A DNA stretch of 64,000 nt from CALEAR01 sp035301485 (GTDB lineage Bacteria; Pseudomonadota; Gammaproteobacteria; Pseudomonadales; Alcanivoracaceae): the NCBI GenBank assembly GCA_035301485.1, contig DATGUF010000023.1:1-64000 (forward strand), in the 5' to 3' direction. Under the pieces are notes generated by a model. The model was given only the letters and a program-made list of their open reading frames with translations, was not told where the DNA came from and did not search any database. The translations under genes and the position numbers were made by a program. Positions 31,672 to 40,722 of this stretch are shown piece by piece (positions within the stretch are counted from its first letter, which is position 1; each line of letters begins with the position of its first letter).

Positions 31672-34385
31672 TAGTGCGCCTCGTCCCAGTTATCTCCTAC
31701 GCCGGTATCCACCACCAACGGCACCGATAAGGTGGCAGCCGCTTCCATTTGTTTGCGTAGTTCAGCCACCAAAGTATCCACAGCCTCTTCTTGCACTTCA
31801 AACACCAGTTCGTCATGCACTTGCATTACCATACGTGCCGGCAAGCCACTTTCTTGCAGCCAAGCATCCACAGTAATCATGGCCCGCTTGATGATATCAG
31901 CGGCGGTGCCTTGCATGGGCGCATTAATGGCCGTGCGTTCGGCCGCTTGGCGGCGAGCGCCATTGCGGCTCTTTATTTCTGGCAAATACAACCGGCGCCC
32001 GAATAGGGTTTCTACGTAGCCTTGCTCTGCCGCCAAGGCACGGGTGCGCTCCATGTACTCTTGCACGCCAGGATAGCGTTCAAAATAACGCTCGATATAT
32101 TCCTGCGCTTTATAGCGCGTAATGCCCAGCTGTTTGGATAAACCAAAAGCGCTCATACCGTAAATGAGGCCGAAGTTAATCGCTTTAGCATCGCGGCGCG
32201 CATCAGCAGATACCTCTTCTACGGAGGTGCCCCACACTTCTGCGGCCGTAGCACTGTGAATATCTAAGCCCTCGGCAAAAGCGCGCTGCATGCCCTTATC
32301 GTTACTCAGGTGCGCCATGATGCGCAATTCAATTTGCGAGTAGTCTGCCGCTACAATTTTGTGCCCTGGGCTGGCCGTAAACGCTTGGCGAATGCGGCGC
32401 CCTTCTGCGGTGCGCACGGGAATATTTTGCAAATTAGGATCGCTAGAAGATAAACGCCCCGTTGCAGTGACCGCTTGATGGTAAGAGGTGTGCAGGCGTC
32501 CTTCTTTATCCACCATTTCAGGCAGCTTATCGGTATAGGTGGATTTTAGCTTCGCCATACCACGATAAGCCATGATAACGCTCGGAAGCTCATAATCTAA
32601 AGCGAGTTCTGCCAACACCGCTTCAGCGGTGGAAGGCGCTCCTTTAGGCGTTTTCTTTAAAATAGGTAAGCCCTGTTTGGTAAACAAAATTTCCCCAAGC
32701 TGCTTGGGCGAACTTAAATTAAACTCCTCCCCTGCTAGCTCATAGGCTTTTGTTTCTAACTCGGCCATTTTACCCGCTAGTTCCTGGCTCTGATGGCGCA
32801 ACATATTCACATCAATATGGCAGCCATTGAGCTCCATATGCGCCAGCACGGGCACTAAGGGCATTTCTATTTCGTGAAACACCTTGGCAAGGCTAGGAAT
32901 AGCTTCTAGCTGCGGCCAAATAGCATGGTGCAATTGCAGCGTAATGTCAGCGTCTTCGGCCGCATACACGGCGGCTTGTTCAAGCGGTATTTGGTTAAAA
33001 GTAAGCTGCTTCGCTCCTTTGCCTGCAATCTCTTCAAAGCTCAGCGTGGGACGGTTTAAATAACGTCGCGCTAAAGTGTCCATATCGTGGCGGCTTGCCA
33101 CCGAATCGAGCACATAAGATTCAAGCATGGTGTCATAGGCGATACCTTGTAGCTCGATGCCATAAGGCGCCAAAATATTCATGTCGTATTTTAGGTTTTG
33201 CCCTATTTTCTTAATGTTCGGGTTTTCTAAAATAGGCTTTAATTGCGCTAGCACCCACTCTCTATCAAGCTGCTCGGGCGCCCCCATGTAATCGTGGCCC
33301 ACCGGTACATAAGCGGCTTCATAAGGTTCCACCGCAAACGATACGCCCACCAACTCAGCGGCCATGTAATCCAAGGCAGTGGTTTCTGTATCAAACGCGA
33401 ATAAAGCGGCTTTCTCTAACCGCTCGCACCATTCTTGTAAGGCTTCGCGGGTATAAATAGTGGTGTAGTTAACGTCTTTTGCTTCTTCCACCACCGCGGG
33501 CTCGTCGCTGCTTAATTCTTCGCGCCAGCTTTTAAATTCGAGCTCGGTGAAGTACTCAAGCAGCGTTTCTTTATCTGCTTCTTTGATAGTGAGATCGTCT
33601 AGGGTTTCTTCAAGCTCACAATCCACCTTAATGGTGGCTAATTGGTAAGAGAGAAACGCTACGTTTCTATGTTCTTCCAAACGCTTGGGCATGGTTTTCG
33701 CGCCACGGAAAGTGAGCGTTGGGATTTTATCTAAGTTCGCGTAAATTTCTTCCATGCTGCCCACGCCTTGCAGCAACGCTAACGCTGTTTTTTCTCCCAC
33801 ACCAGGCACGCCGGGAATATTATCGGCGCTATCGCCCTGTAGTGCGAGCAAATCGATAATTAACTCTGGGCCAACACCATACTTTTCTTTCACTTCGGCC
33901 ACGTCGTACACCGTATTCGACATGGTGTTCACCAATGTGATGTGCTCCGACACCAGTTGCGCCATGTCTTTATCGCCCGTGGAAATCACCACATGGCGGC
34001 CTTCGGCTTCTGCTTGGCGGGCTAAGGTGCCGATCACATCATCCGCTTCTACGCCTTCTTTGATAATGAGGGGCAACCCCATGGCGCGAATAATGGCGTA
34101 CAAGGGCTCTATTTGCACACGCATATCATCGGGCATGGGCGGGCGCTGTGCCTTGTACTCTTCATACATGTCGTCGCGGAAGGTTTTGCCTGGCGCATCG
34201 AACACCACCGCCACTTGTTGCGGTGTGTAATCTTCAAGCAGCTTGCGCAGCATGCTAACAACGCCGCGAACGGCTCCTGTGGGCTGCCCTTGCGAGGTGG
34301 TTAATGGTGGTAGCGCATAAAAAGCGCGGTATAAATAGGAAGAACCATCGACCAAAACTATCGGAGATTGCACTGTGTTTTTCAC
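31671..34385 (-). CDS. polA: DNA polymerase I
   Basis: 904 residues, three domains in order. The 5'-3' exonuclease opens VQSPIVLVDGSSYLYRAFYALPPL and has GVEADDVIGTLA. The 3'-5' exonuclease-like domain has FAFDTETTALDYMAAELVGVSFA, with Asp and Glu retained. The family-A polymerase has TATGRLSSSDPNLQNIPVRTAEGRRIRQAF, VAADYSQIELRIMAHLS, RRDAKAINFGLIYGMSAFGLSKQLG and MVMQVHDELVFEV. It fills gaps and removes primers in replication and repair. It lies 7 bases after the esterase gene and overlaps the DUF815 ATPase. The spf-like RNA gene near it keeps the classical polA neighbourhood. Confidence 0.98.
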   Translation of the reverse strand: MKNTVQSPIVLVDGSSYLYRAFYALPPLTTSQGQPTGAVRGVVSMLRKLLEDYTPQQVAVVFDAPGKTFRDDMYEEYKAQRPPMPDDMRVQIEPLYAIIRAMGLPLIIKEGVEADDVIGTLARQAEAEGRHVVISTGDKDMAQLVSEHITLVNTMSNTVYDVAEVKEKYGVGPELIIDLLALQGDSADNIPGVPGVGEKTALALLQGVGSMEEIYANLDKIPTLTFRGAKTMPKRLEEHRNVAFLSYQLATIKVDCELEETLDDLTIKEADKETLLEYFTELEFKSWREELSSDEPAVVEEAKDVNYTTIYTREALQEWCERLEKAALFAFDTETTALDYMAAELVGVSFAVEPYEAAYVPVGHDYMGAPEQLDREWVLAQLKPILENPNIKKIGQNLKYDMNILAPYGIELQGIAYDTMLESYVLDSVASRHDMDTLARRYLNRPTLSFEEIAGKGAKQLTFNQIPLEQAAVYAAEDADITLQLHHAIWPQLEAIPSLAKVFHEIEMPLVPVLAHMELNGCHIDVNMLRHQSQELAGKMAELETKAYELAGEEFNLSSPKQLGEILFTKQGLPILKKTPKGAPSTAEAVLAELALDYELPSVIMAYRGMAKLKSTYTDKLPEMVDKEGRLHTSYHQAVTATGRLSSSDPNLQNIPVRTAEGRRIRQAFTASPGHKIVAADYSQIELRIMAHLSNDKGMQRAFAEGLDIHSATAAEVWGTSVEEVSADARRDAKAINFGLIYGMSAFGLSKQLGITRYKAQEYIERYFERYPGVQEYMERTRALAAEQGYVETLFGRRLYLPEIKSRNGARRQAAERTAINAPMQGTAADIIKRAMITVDAWLQESGLPARMVMQVHDELVFEVQEEAVDTLVAELRKQMEAAATLSVPLVVDTGVGDNWDEAH

Positions 34386-34392
34386 CCTGAGG

Positions 34393-35427
34393 TTATTTCA
34401 TTAACGGAATGAGTGCGTCGCAAATATCTTCTAACGCACGACGTGCTGCGGGCACCATGCCGCCCATACTAACAAAACCATGCACTAATTTCGGATAATG
34501 TAAGTATTTTACTGCTACCCCCGCTTCTTCTAGGCGATGGCCGTACGCTAACCCTTCATCACGCAATGGGTCGGTGGCAGTAATCATTAACGTATTGGGC
34601 AAACCACTGAGATCTTCCGCCAGCAAGGGCGAAATGCGTGGGTCGTGCACATCGGCATCGGCGGGCAAATATTGTTGCCTGAACCAAGCCATCACTTCTG
34701 TGGTGAGGCCATAACCTTCACCGAACTCTTCCGCCGAGGGGAACACTCTGCTCTGGTCTGTGGAAGGGTAAATAAGGCATTGGGCCATCGGTTTATTCTC
34801 CACTTGTTGCGCCAACACAGCAGATATAGTGGCGCCCGCGCTGTCGCCCATTACCGTTATTTTATCTGGATCAATACCTAGTTCTAATGCTTCGCGCTGC
34901 AACCATTTCCAGGCTGCAATAGCATCATCAATGGCCACCGGATACTGATGTTCTGGTGCTAAACGATAATCCAGTGAAAACACGGGGCAATCTAAGCGAT
35001 GGGCAATCCAACGACACAAACGATCGTAGCTCTCCACATCACCAATGGTGAAACCACCCCCATGGCTAAAGAACACCGCATGGGTGAGCACGCCAGTGTG
35101 GCGTGGGCGATATTCTCTTAATTTAATTCGGCCTCCCATCAGGGCCACTTGATGATCTCGCACGTGTTCTAAGCGCTGATAAGGCATATCCAGTAGGTTG
35201 ATCATCTGCGCATATAATTGGCGCGATTTATTCACATCTGCTTGCGCCAAAGAAGGCCTGTGCTCTGCTGTGGCCAGTAAAAAGCGTACGTCAGCATCTA
35301 ATCTTTGGTGCGGACGTTCTGACAACATGGCCGCGAGCCCTCGTTTTACGCCGTTAGGGAGCGCTAACACACCGCTTACCACTAGCTTTTCTACTTTGTT
35401 CTGCATACTGGTTAATGGGTTTTTCAT
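34393..35427 (-). CDS. Alpha/beta hydrolase of the hormone-sensitive-lipase family
   Basis: 344 residues. Oxyanion-hole motif HGGGFTIGDVESYDRL, nucleophile elbow GDSAGATISAVL, acid ATDPLRDEGLAYGHRL and histidine YPKLVHGFVSMGG give a full catalytic triad of the HSL/bacterial esterase family IV. No signal peptide is obvious. It would hydrolyse carboxyl esters, probably short to medium acyl chains. The start overlaps the stop of the upstream unknown gene (ATGA), and polA follows 7 bases downstream, so it belongs to the znuA-polA run. Confidence 0.9.
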   Translation of the reverse strand: MKNPLTSMQNKVEKLVVSGVLALPNGVKRGLAAMLSERPHQRLDADVRFLLATAEHRPSLAQADVNKSRQLYAQMINLLDMPYQRLEHVRDHQVALMGGRIKLREYRPRHTGVLTHAVFFSHGGGFTIGDVESYDRLCRWIAHRLDCPVFSLDYRLAPEHQYPVAIDDAIAAWKWLQREALELGIDPDKITVMGDSAGATISAVLAQQVENKPMAQCLIYPSTDQSRVFPSAEEFGEGYGLTTEVMAWFRQQYLPADADVHDPRISPLLAEDLSGLPNTLMITATDPLRDEGLAYGHRLEEAGVAVKYLHYPKLVHGFVSMGGMVPAARRALEDICDALIPLMK

Positions 35428-36593
35428 GATGAACTCGTTGCCTCGTTATCGTCCAAATTTAATGCTTGTTTGCCGGCCTTGATAAGAGCCGTCATTTCTT
35501 GGTGCCACGTTATATCCCGCCAACACTCTTCATTACTAGGGCGGGTGTAATGGCTCACCACCATACGCTCCACACCCGACGCTACAGCAATTCGTACTCG
35601 TTCGGCGGATAATGTTTTAACCCAGGGCCAATACGCCGTTTCCTCATGCACACGTATGTAACCATCTATTAAAAGCGGCTGTAAGCGACGCTGACGGCAA
35701 AAATGTAATTGCTCTACAAGCCGCTCACGCCACTGCGTTACCCAATAAGGCTGTTGCAGTGCGTACCATTGCGCGGCGGCACGATTACGTAGCTTCTCAA
35801 GCGGTATACGATGCGTGCGCAACACGCTGTTACTAAGCTGAAAAGCCACGTCGTCATCTTGCCACAACGCCAAGCCAAAAAAATCGAGCTCATTAACGCT
35901 CAAGTCGTGGTAAAGCGGCTCTGCACCAGGCGCTGCGGTCAACCCATACTGCAAGCGGGGGTATAACGCGCGTAGTGCCCTAGGCACGGTAAGTAAATAC
36001 TCTTCCACATTACGCTTATGCTTTGATGACCATGGCAGCAACCGCGCCACAGGATTAAATGCAGAACGCCGGAACACACGCCGATGGGCACCATGAGCAC
36101 CATTACCCAAGGGGAACCCGTAGCAAAAATCTACGCCCTTGATCACCTCTGCCACACCCGCTTGCTCGGCATACGCTAAGGTTTCTGCCCAGGCGGTTAC
36201 AAAATCTTCTGGTTTACGTAAAAAAGATCGGCGGGCCAAACTATCAGGCAAAAACTCACTGGTGAACCACACCTCTAGCTCATGCTCTTTCGCTAAATGT
36301 AGCAAACTCAACAAGCGCGCACGGGGCGCCACTCTCACGCAATTGGCTTCGGTAAAAGTTTTAGCGGGAGGCAAGGTTACATAAAAATACTCTCGCACTT
36401 CGCCAAACTGATTAGGTGCGATTAAATGCGGGCATGGGTCTATCACTAGCCCTTGATAGCCACGCTCAGCGAGTTCGGCCACAGAAGCCTCTAGGTGTTG
36501 ATACGCTTCGTGGGTAAGCCACTCATGGCCCCAGTTAACTAGCGCAACGCCTCGCATGGTTTGTGCTCGCGTAGTTTTTGTTCTACTTCTCAT
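35424..36593 (-). CDS. Uncharacterised protein, possibly a TIM-barrel glycosidase-like fold
   Basis: 389 residues; the second ATG at 36557 (MRGVALVNWGHEWLTHEAY) may be the real start. Segments such as GLVIDPCPHLIAP, EVWFTSEFLPDSL, EVIKGVDFCYGFPLGN, QYGLTAAPGAEPLYHDLSVNELDFFGLALW and PLLIDGYIRVHEETAYWPW have the spacing of successive beta-alpha units with acidic ends. This is why I suspect a cellulase-like or glycoside-hydrolase-like barrel, but no named family was recognised. No signal peptide. It lies 35 bases after znuA and overlaps the esterase gene by 4 bases, so all are probably one transcript. Confidence 0.6.
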   Translation of the reverse strand: MRSRTKTTRAQTMRGVALVNWGHEWLTHEAYQHLEASVAELAERGYQGLVIDPCPHLIAPNQFGEVREYFYVTLPPAKTFTEANCVRVAPRARLLSLLHLAKEHELEVWFTSEFLPDSLARRSFLRKPEDFVTAWAETLAYAEQAGVAEVIKGVDFCYGFPLGNGAHGAHRRVFRRSAFNPVARLLPWSSKHKRNVEEYLLTVPRALRALYPRLQYGLTAAPGAEPLYHDLSVNELDFFGLALWQDDDVAFQLSNSVLRTHRIPLEKLRNRAAAQWYALQQPYWVTQWRERLVEQLHFCRQRRLQPLLIDGYIRVHEETAYWPWVKTLSAERVRIAVASGVERMVVSHYTRPSNEECWRDITWHQEMTALIKAGKQALNLDDNEATSSS

Positions 36594-36628
36594 TATGTTG
36601 GGTTCTCATTGGCTAGCACACGCTGAAG

Positions 36629-37516
36629 TTAGTGCGCTAAACACGCCTTGAACTGCTCCCCTACATTCAGCAAAAAATCAGTATACCACTGTGCTTTTTC
36701 ATTTCGACCCAGTGGGTCCACTTGATGTAGCTTACAATCGCCTGTGCACAAGCGCTGCAGCAAAGCCTTGCGTGATTCTGGTTCGGCCATCACACAACGA
36801 ATGTTCTGCCGTTTCATTTCTCTATTTAAAACAATTAGTTGACGACTACTCGCCTCACCCTCAACATTAGCCGATACGATTAAGGGGCGCTGCAACGAAA
36901 AGCTTTCGGCAAAATAACCCCACGCATCATGATGGCTCAAGTAGGGCACTGCGCTATAAGGAGCCAAGCTAGCTGTCAGCGCTATGGTGGTAGCCTCCAT
37001 GGCAGCAACAAAACGTTGTTCCGCCTGTTGCCATGCCTCATCGGTTAACCCTAGCGGCTCAAGGTGTTGCCCTAGGCCGCGTACTAACGCTAATACGTTG
37101 GTGGGAGAGAGCCACAAATGCGGGTCTAAATGCGCATGTTGGTGCTCGCTGGCGTGATGCCCTTCTTCATACAAACGCTGAATATTTTCTTGCGCTGTCA
37201 TGGTTAATTCCCGCTGGGCATACCGTTCGCTGAAGGGTTTCAAGTGCGGCTCAGCATCTGGGCCCATCCATACAAACAAGTCGGCTTGATGGATCAACTT
37301 GGCCTGCCCTGGCGTTAAAGAAGCGTGATGCGGATGCTGGTTAGGCAGTAGCAAGGTGTGGACTTGTATGTGCGGTGCCTCGGCAAACACTTGGCGCATA
37401 GCGGCAGCCAATGGCTCCACACTGGCCACTACTGTAACGTTAGTAGTGGGTGCGGGGGTGGCTTGCGCAAATAGCGCTAACGCACATAACCATATAACAA
37501 ACAATACTCGCAACAT
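36629..37516 (-). CDS. znuA: Zinc ABC transporter substrate-binding protein
   Basis: 295 residues with signal peptide MLRVLFVIWLCALALFAQA. Cluster A-I binding protein: LLPNQHPHHASLTPGQAKLIHQADLFVWMGPDAEPHL supplies the first zinc histidine. A short His-rich loop EEGHHASEHQHAHLDPHLWLSP is typical of zinc rather than manganese binders. VPYLSHHDAWGYFAESF gives the next histidine, and a C-terminal cysteine pair (CTGDC) matches the ZnuA disulfide region. It captures Zn2+ in the periplasm for ZnuBC, encoded divergently 69 bp away. The downstream genes appear to be in the same run. Confidence 0.95.
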   Translation of the reverse strand: MLRVLFVIWLCALALFAQATPAPTTNVTVVASVEPLAAAMRQVFAEAPHIQVHTLLLPNQHPHHASLTPGQAKLIHQADLFVWMGPDAEPHLKPFSERYAQRELTMTAQENIQRLYEEGHHASEHQHAHLDPHLWLSPTNVLALVRGLGQHLEPLGLTDEAWQQAEQRFVAAMEATTIALTASLAPYSAVPYLSHHDAWGYFAESFSLQRPLIVSANVEGEASSRQLIVLNREMKRQNIRCVMAEPESRKALLQRLCTGDCKLHQVDPLGRNEKAQWYTDFLLNVGEQFKACLAH

Positions 37517-37547
37517 TTACCGTACTCCCATGCCCTAAACGGGTAAT

Positions 37548-37564
37548 TAGTATAATATTCACTA
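37548..37564. promoter_or_regulatory. Putative Zur operator/promoter between znuA and znuCB
   Basis: Imperfect AT-rich dyad TAGTATAATATTCACTA (outer 4 bp symmetric) in the 69-bp spacer, containing -10-like TATAAT on the plus strand and TATACT on the minus strand. Zur operators in gammaproteobacteria are AT-rich dyads in this position. The match to consensus is only partial. Confidence 0.4.
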
Positions 37565-37585
37565 TTTTCATTCTGCGGATTTGCT

Positions 37586-38326
37586 ATGCCTACCACTACA
37601 CCGCTTGTTTCATTACACCAAGTGACCGTGCGCTACGGTGACCACGAAGCATTATCAAACGTGGACATGGAGCTTTATCCTGGCCAAATCGTCACCTTGG
37701 TGGGGCCAAATGGAGCTGGAAAATCCACCTTGGCGCGCGTGGTGCTTGGCAGCATAAAGCCACACAGCGGCAGCATAAAACGAAAGAAAAAATTACGCAT
37801 TGGCTACATGCCTCAGAGCATTAAGCTCGATGACAGCCTACCCATTACCGTTGACCGCTTCTTGTGGCTCGGCAAATCGTGCTCTAAAGCCAAGCGCATG
37901 GCTATTTTAAACCGCGTAGGTGTTGCTCACCTTGCTTCACGAGCGGTACAACAATTGTCGGGCGGAGAGTGGCAGCGCGTGCTGCTAGCCCGTGCACTAC
38001 TTCGCTCTCCTGACCTACTAGTGCTAGATGAGCCTGCTCAAGGCGTGGATATCACAGGCCAAGATGCATTATACGGGCTGTTAAAGGAAGTGCGCGATGA
38101 AATTCAATGCGCTATTTTACTGATTTCACACGATTTACACTTAGTAATGGCCGCCACCGATAAAGTGCTGTGTTTACACCAGCATGTGTGCTGCGCGGGC
38201 ACACCTGATGTGGTAGAACAAGACCCTGCATTCCGTGCTTTGTTCCCTCAGCACCAGCCCGGTAACCTAGCGTTGTATCAACACCATCACGACCACGAAC
38301 ACCACCTAGACGGCATCATAGAATGA
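37586..38326 (+). CDS. znuC: Zinc ABC transporter ATP-binding protein
   Basis: 246 residues. Walker A GPNGAGKSTLARVVLG, Q-loop YMPQSIKLD, signature QLSGGEWQRVLLARALL, Walker B LLVLDEPAQGVD and switch histidine LISHDLH. The C-terminus is histidine-rich (YQHHHDHEHHLDG), common in ZnuC. It powers ZnuB at the inner membrane. The stop overlaps the znuB start by 4 bases (ATGA). Confidence 0.97.
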   Translation: MPTTTPLVSLHQVTVRYGDHEALSNVDMELYPGQIVTLVGPNGAGKSTLARVVLGSIKPHSGSIKRKKKLRIGYMPQSIKLDDSLPITVDRFLWLGKSCSKAKRMAILNRVGVAHLASRAVQQLSGGEWQRVLLARALLRSPDLLVLDEPAQGVDITGQDALYGLLKEVRDEIQCAILLISHDLHLVMAATDKVLCLHQHVCCAGTPDVVEQDPAFRALFPQHQPGNLALYQHHHDHEHHLDGIIE

Positions 38327-39111
38327 TCATTGAATTACTATTGCCTGCTTTACTCGCCGGCCTCGCCATTGCACTGGTGGCCGGCCCCATGGGCTCATTT
38401 GTAGTATGGCGTCGCATGGCTTTTTTTGGCGACACTTTAGCCCATGGCTCCTTATTGGGCGCCGCTTTTGGCTTAGCAGTGGGGATGTCTTTGTATCCCG
38501 CCGTAATTGTTTGCTGCGTGGTGCTTGCTTTAGTGCTCACCGCCTTGCAACAGCAACGCTTTATAGCTAACGATACGCTGCTGGGTATTGTGGCCCACAC
38601 CACACTAGCACTCGGTATTGTCGCGCTGAGCTTACTGCCTGGGGTAAAAGTAGACCTTTTTGGTTTCTTGTTCGGTGATTTGCTCGCCGTCAGCATGCGC
38701 GAAGCGGCTTTCTTATGGGCCGGTGCTGCGTTTATATTTGTGGTGCTTGCCTTGAACTGGCGCCATTTACTGAGCATTACCGTGAATGAAGAATTAGCAC
38801 GGGTAGAAGGAGTGCCCGTGACACTGGCACGAACCTTGCTCATGGTACTACTAGCACTTCTTATTGCGGGAGCCTTACGTACCGTAGGTGTATTGCTGAT
38901 CACCTCTTTACTCGTTATTCCTCCCGCTGCTGCGCGCCGTTTTTCATCTACACCTGAAAAAATGGCCGCTTTAGCTAGCGTTTTAGGTGCCTGTTCTGTG
39001 GCAGGCGGCCTCACCATGAGCTGGTTTGCAGATACGCCAGTGGGGCCTTCTATTGTAATTGCTGCAGCCGGTTTATTTATTCTTTCCTTACTTATCCCAG
39101 CGCGGCAATAG
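38323..39111 (+). CDS. znuB: Zinc ABC transporter permease
   Basis: 262 residues with about eight membrane helices, ABC-3 permease family: LAIALVAGPMGSFVVWRRMAFFGDTLAHGSLLGAAFGLAVG near the N-terminus and AGALRTVGVLLITSLLVIPPAAARRF carrying the cytoplasmic coupling helix. Forms the inner-membrane Zn2+ channel with ZnuC. The last gene of znuCB; the next gene converges 24 bases away. Confidence 0.97.
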   Translation: MIIELLLPALLAGLAIALVAGPMGSFVVWRRMAFFGDTLAHGSLLGAAFGLAVGMSLYPAVIVCCVVLALVLTALQQQRFIANDTLLGIVAHTTLALGIVALSLLPGVKVDLFGFLFGDLLAVSMREAAFLWAGAAFIFVVLALNWRHLLSITVNEELARVEGVPVTLARTLLMVLLALLIAGALRTVGVLLITSLLVIPPAAARRFSSTPEKMAALASVLGACSVAGGLTMSWFADTPVGPSIVIAAAGLFILSLLIPARQ

Positions 39112-39135
39112 GTGCTCATCAGAGCGCCTTAGGGC

Positions 39136-39516
39136 TTACTTTTGCTTGCGTTTAAAGCCTATAAAAGGCATTAAACTCATAAACCACATCAACTTACCTG
39201 CATCGCCCTCAATGCGAACATCGCCTTGCTGCATGGCTTCCATAAAAGCCATTTGGTTTTTACTGGCGCGTTTCAACACATCCATTGCCGTGCCGGCATC
39301 TTTGAAGTTAATGCTGGTTTGGGCTTTGGGATGCAGGCCTGCTTTGCTCGTTACACCCGCAGGAGTAAAATAAAACCAACGCGCCGGTTTACCTTTTACG
39401 GTGCGCCATTGCATAACTACTTGTTGGTTTTGCAAACGTTTTTGCACTTCTGGATGGCGCTTACCTAGCCAACGCAAACGCAAGGCAAGCAACCATAAAA
39501 CGAGACGGAATAACAT
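39136..39516 (-). CDS. SCP2-like small protein with N-terminal membrane segment
   Basis: 126 residues. Residues 1-16 are hydrophobic with basic flanks (MLFRLVLWLLALRLRWLGKR). The rest resembles an SCP2/sterol-binding-type domain: VVMQWRTVKGKPARWFYFTPAGVTSKAGLHPKAQTSINFKDAGTAMDVLKRA, then MEAMQQGDVRIEGDAGKLMWFMSLMPF, the GDLxIEGD..L..WF ending I associate with that fold. SCP2 domains bind hydrophobic ligands. It lies 8 bases after the rubredoxin reductase gene on the same strand, so it is likely cotranscribed with the rubredoxin pair. The role is unknown. Confidence 0.6.
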   Translation of the reverse strand: MLFRLVLWLLALRLRWLGKRHPEVQKRLQNQQVVMQWRTVKGKPARWFYFTPAGVTSKAGLHPKAQTSINFKDAGTAMDVLKRASKNQMAFMEAMQQGDVRIEGDAGKLMWFMSLMPFIGFKRKQK

Positions 39517-39524
39517 GGGTAAAC

Positions 39525-40673
39525 CTATAGAAGATCGGGCAATTGTTTCGCCAACGCCATTCTCTCCTTAACTGCATCACCGGTTAAGGCAAAACCGCGC
39601 AAGGCGTTCTCTTTGTCATAAAACAAGGCGCGAATGGTACGCCCTTCTTCTTCAATTTCCCAGCGGCCTTCTACCTCCAACGCAGGAGGTGCACATACCA
39701 CAGGGCATGCCGGCGTTTTGATGGTAATAGGCATAGAAGCGTATTTCACGGCTGTCTCTGTGCCTGTGAGCGTTTGTGCTAAGGCGCGCGCCGCAGCCAT
39801 CAGCGGTAAAACATACAGCAACACATTGCCTTCCACTTCTGCGCAATCACCTAAAGCATAAATATTTGCATCAGAGGTACGCAAGAAACTATCGGTTACC
39901 ACGCCACGGTTTATGTTTAAACCCGCTTCTTTCGCAAGCGATACGTTCGGCTGCAACCCAATGGCAGACAAGACAATATCCGCATCAATAGTGCTTCCGT
40001 CGGACAGGTGTACACATACGCCGTCAGCGGTTTTCTCTACTTTTTGTGCAAACGGCCCAAAATGGAAAGTAACGCCTAAGTCACTTAAAGCGCCGGATAC
40101 TGCGCGGGACGCTTCTTCCGGTAAGAAAGTGGGGAGGCAACGGCCCGCAGGCTCCACCACATGCACCTCAAAACCGCCGTTAATTAGGTCATTAGAAAAT
40201 TCTGTACCAATTAGGCCGCTACCTATAATGGCCACGCGTTTTTTGCCTTCCAACGCAGCGCGAAAAACACGGTAATCCATTAGGTTATTAACGGTATACA
40301 CAGCCTCTAATCCATCACCTTCTAGTGCTGGGTTAAATACCTGTGCGCCCGTTGCTAGCACCAACTGGCTATAGGCCAACTTTTCCCCATTCTCGAGGCT
40401 TATCGCTTTCTCTGCCGGATGAATAGCCGTCACCACTTGATGAGGCCTTACTTCAAGCTGAAACTGCTCCGCCAGCTTTTCTGGGCTAGCCATAATAAGT
40501 TCGTCAGCTTGCTTAGAACGGGTAAAGCCCGTGGAAAGCATAGGCTTAGAGTAATTATTGCCGTCATCAGCGGTCAGCATAATCACTGGAATGTCGGCAT
40601 CGTGCCGACGAATTTCTTTTGCTGTATTAAAGCCCGCTAACCCGGAACCAATAATAATAATGGGATCTACCAT
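39525..40673 (-). CDS. rubB: Rubredoxin:NAD+ reductase
   Basis: 382 residues, FAD/NAD-linked reductase. FAD motif IIIIGSGLAGFNTAKEIRR at the N-terminus, the NYSKPMLSTGF segment of the rubredoxin reductase group, a second dinucleotide motif RVAIIGSGLIGTEFSNDLINGG, and the FAD-closing NIYALGDCAEVEGNVLLYVLPLM. It passes electrons from NADH to rubredoxin, encoded 49 bases upstream on the same strand. In Pseudomonas and Alcanivorax the pair feeds alkane hydroxylase or oxidative-stress enzymes; no alkane monooxygenase is present here. Confidence 0.94.
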   Translation of the reverse strand: MVDPIIIIGSGLAGFNTAKEIRRHDADIPVIMLTADDGNNYSKPMLSTGFTRSKQADELIMASPEKLAEQFQLEVRPHQVVTAIHPAEKAISLENGEKLAYSQLVLATGAQVFNPALEGDGLEAVYTVNNLMDYRVFRAALEGKKRVAIIGSGLIGTEFSNDLINGGFEVHVVEPAGRCLPTFLPEEASRAVSGALSDLGVTFHFGPFAQKVEKTADGVCVHLSDGSTIDADIVLSAIGLQPNVSLAKEAGLNINRGVVTDSFLRTSDANIYALGDCAEVEGNVLLYVLPLMAAARALAQTLTGTETAVKYASMPITIKTPACPVVCAPPALEVEGRWEIEEEGRTIRALFYDKENALRGFALTGDAVKERMALAKQLPDLL

Positions 40674-40722
40674 TTCTCTTTCCTATGTTTGTTGGTGCGC
40701 ATTGCCGTAAGCAATAAACACA

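Noticed and set aside
38316..39119. Long open frame (267 codons) antisense to znuB
   Set aside because: It mirrors the codon structure of znuB, a secure gene; its Ser/Thr/Ala/Lys-rich translation has no domain character.
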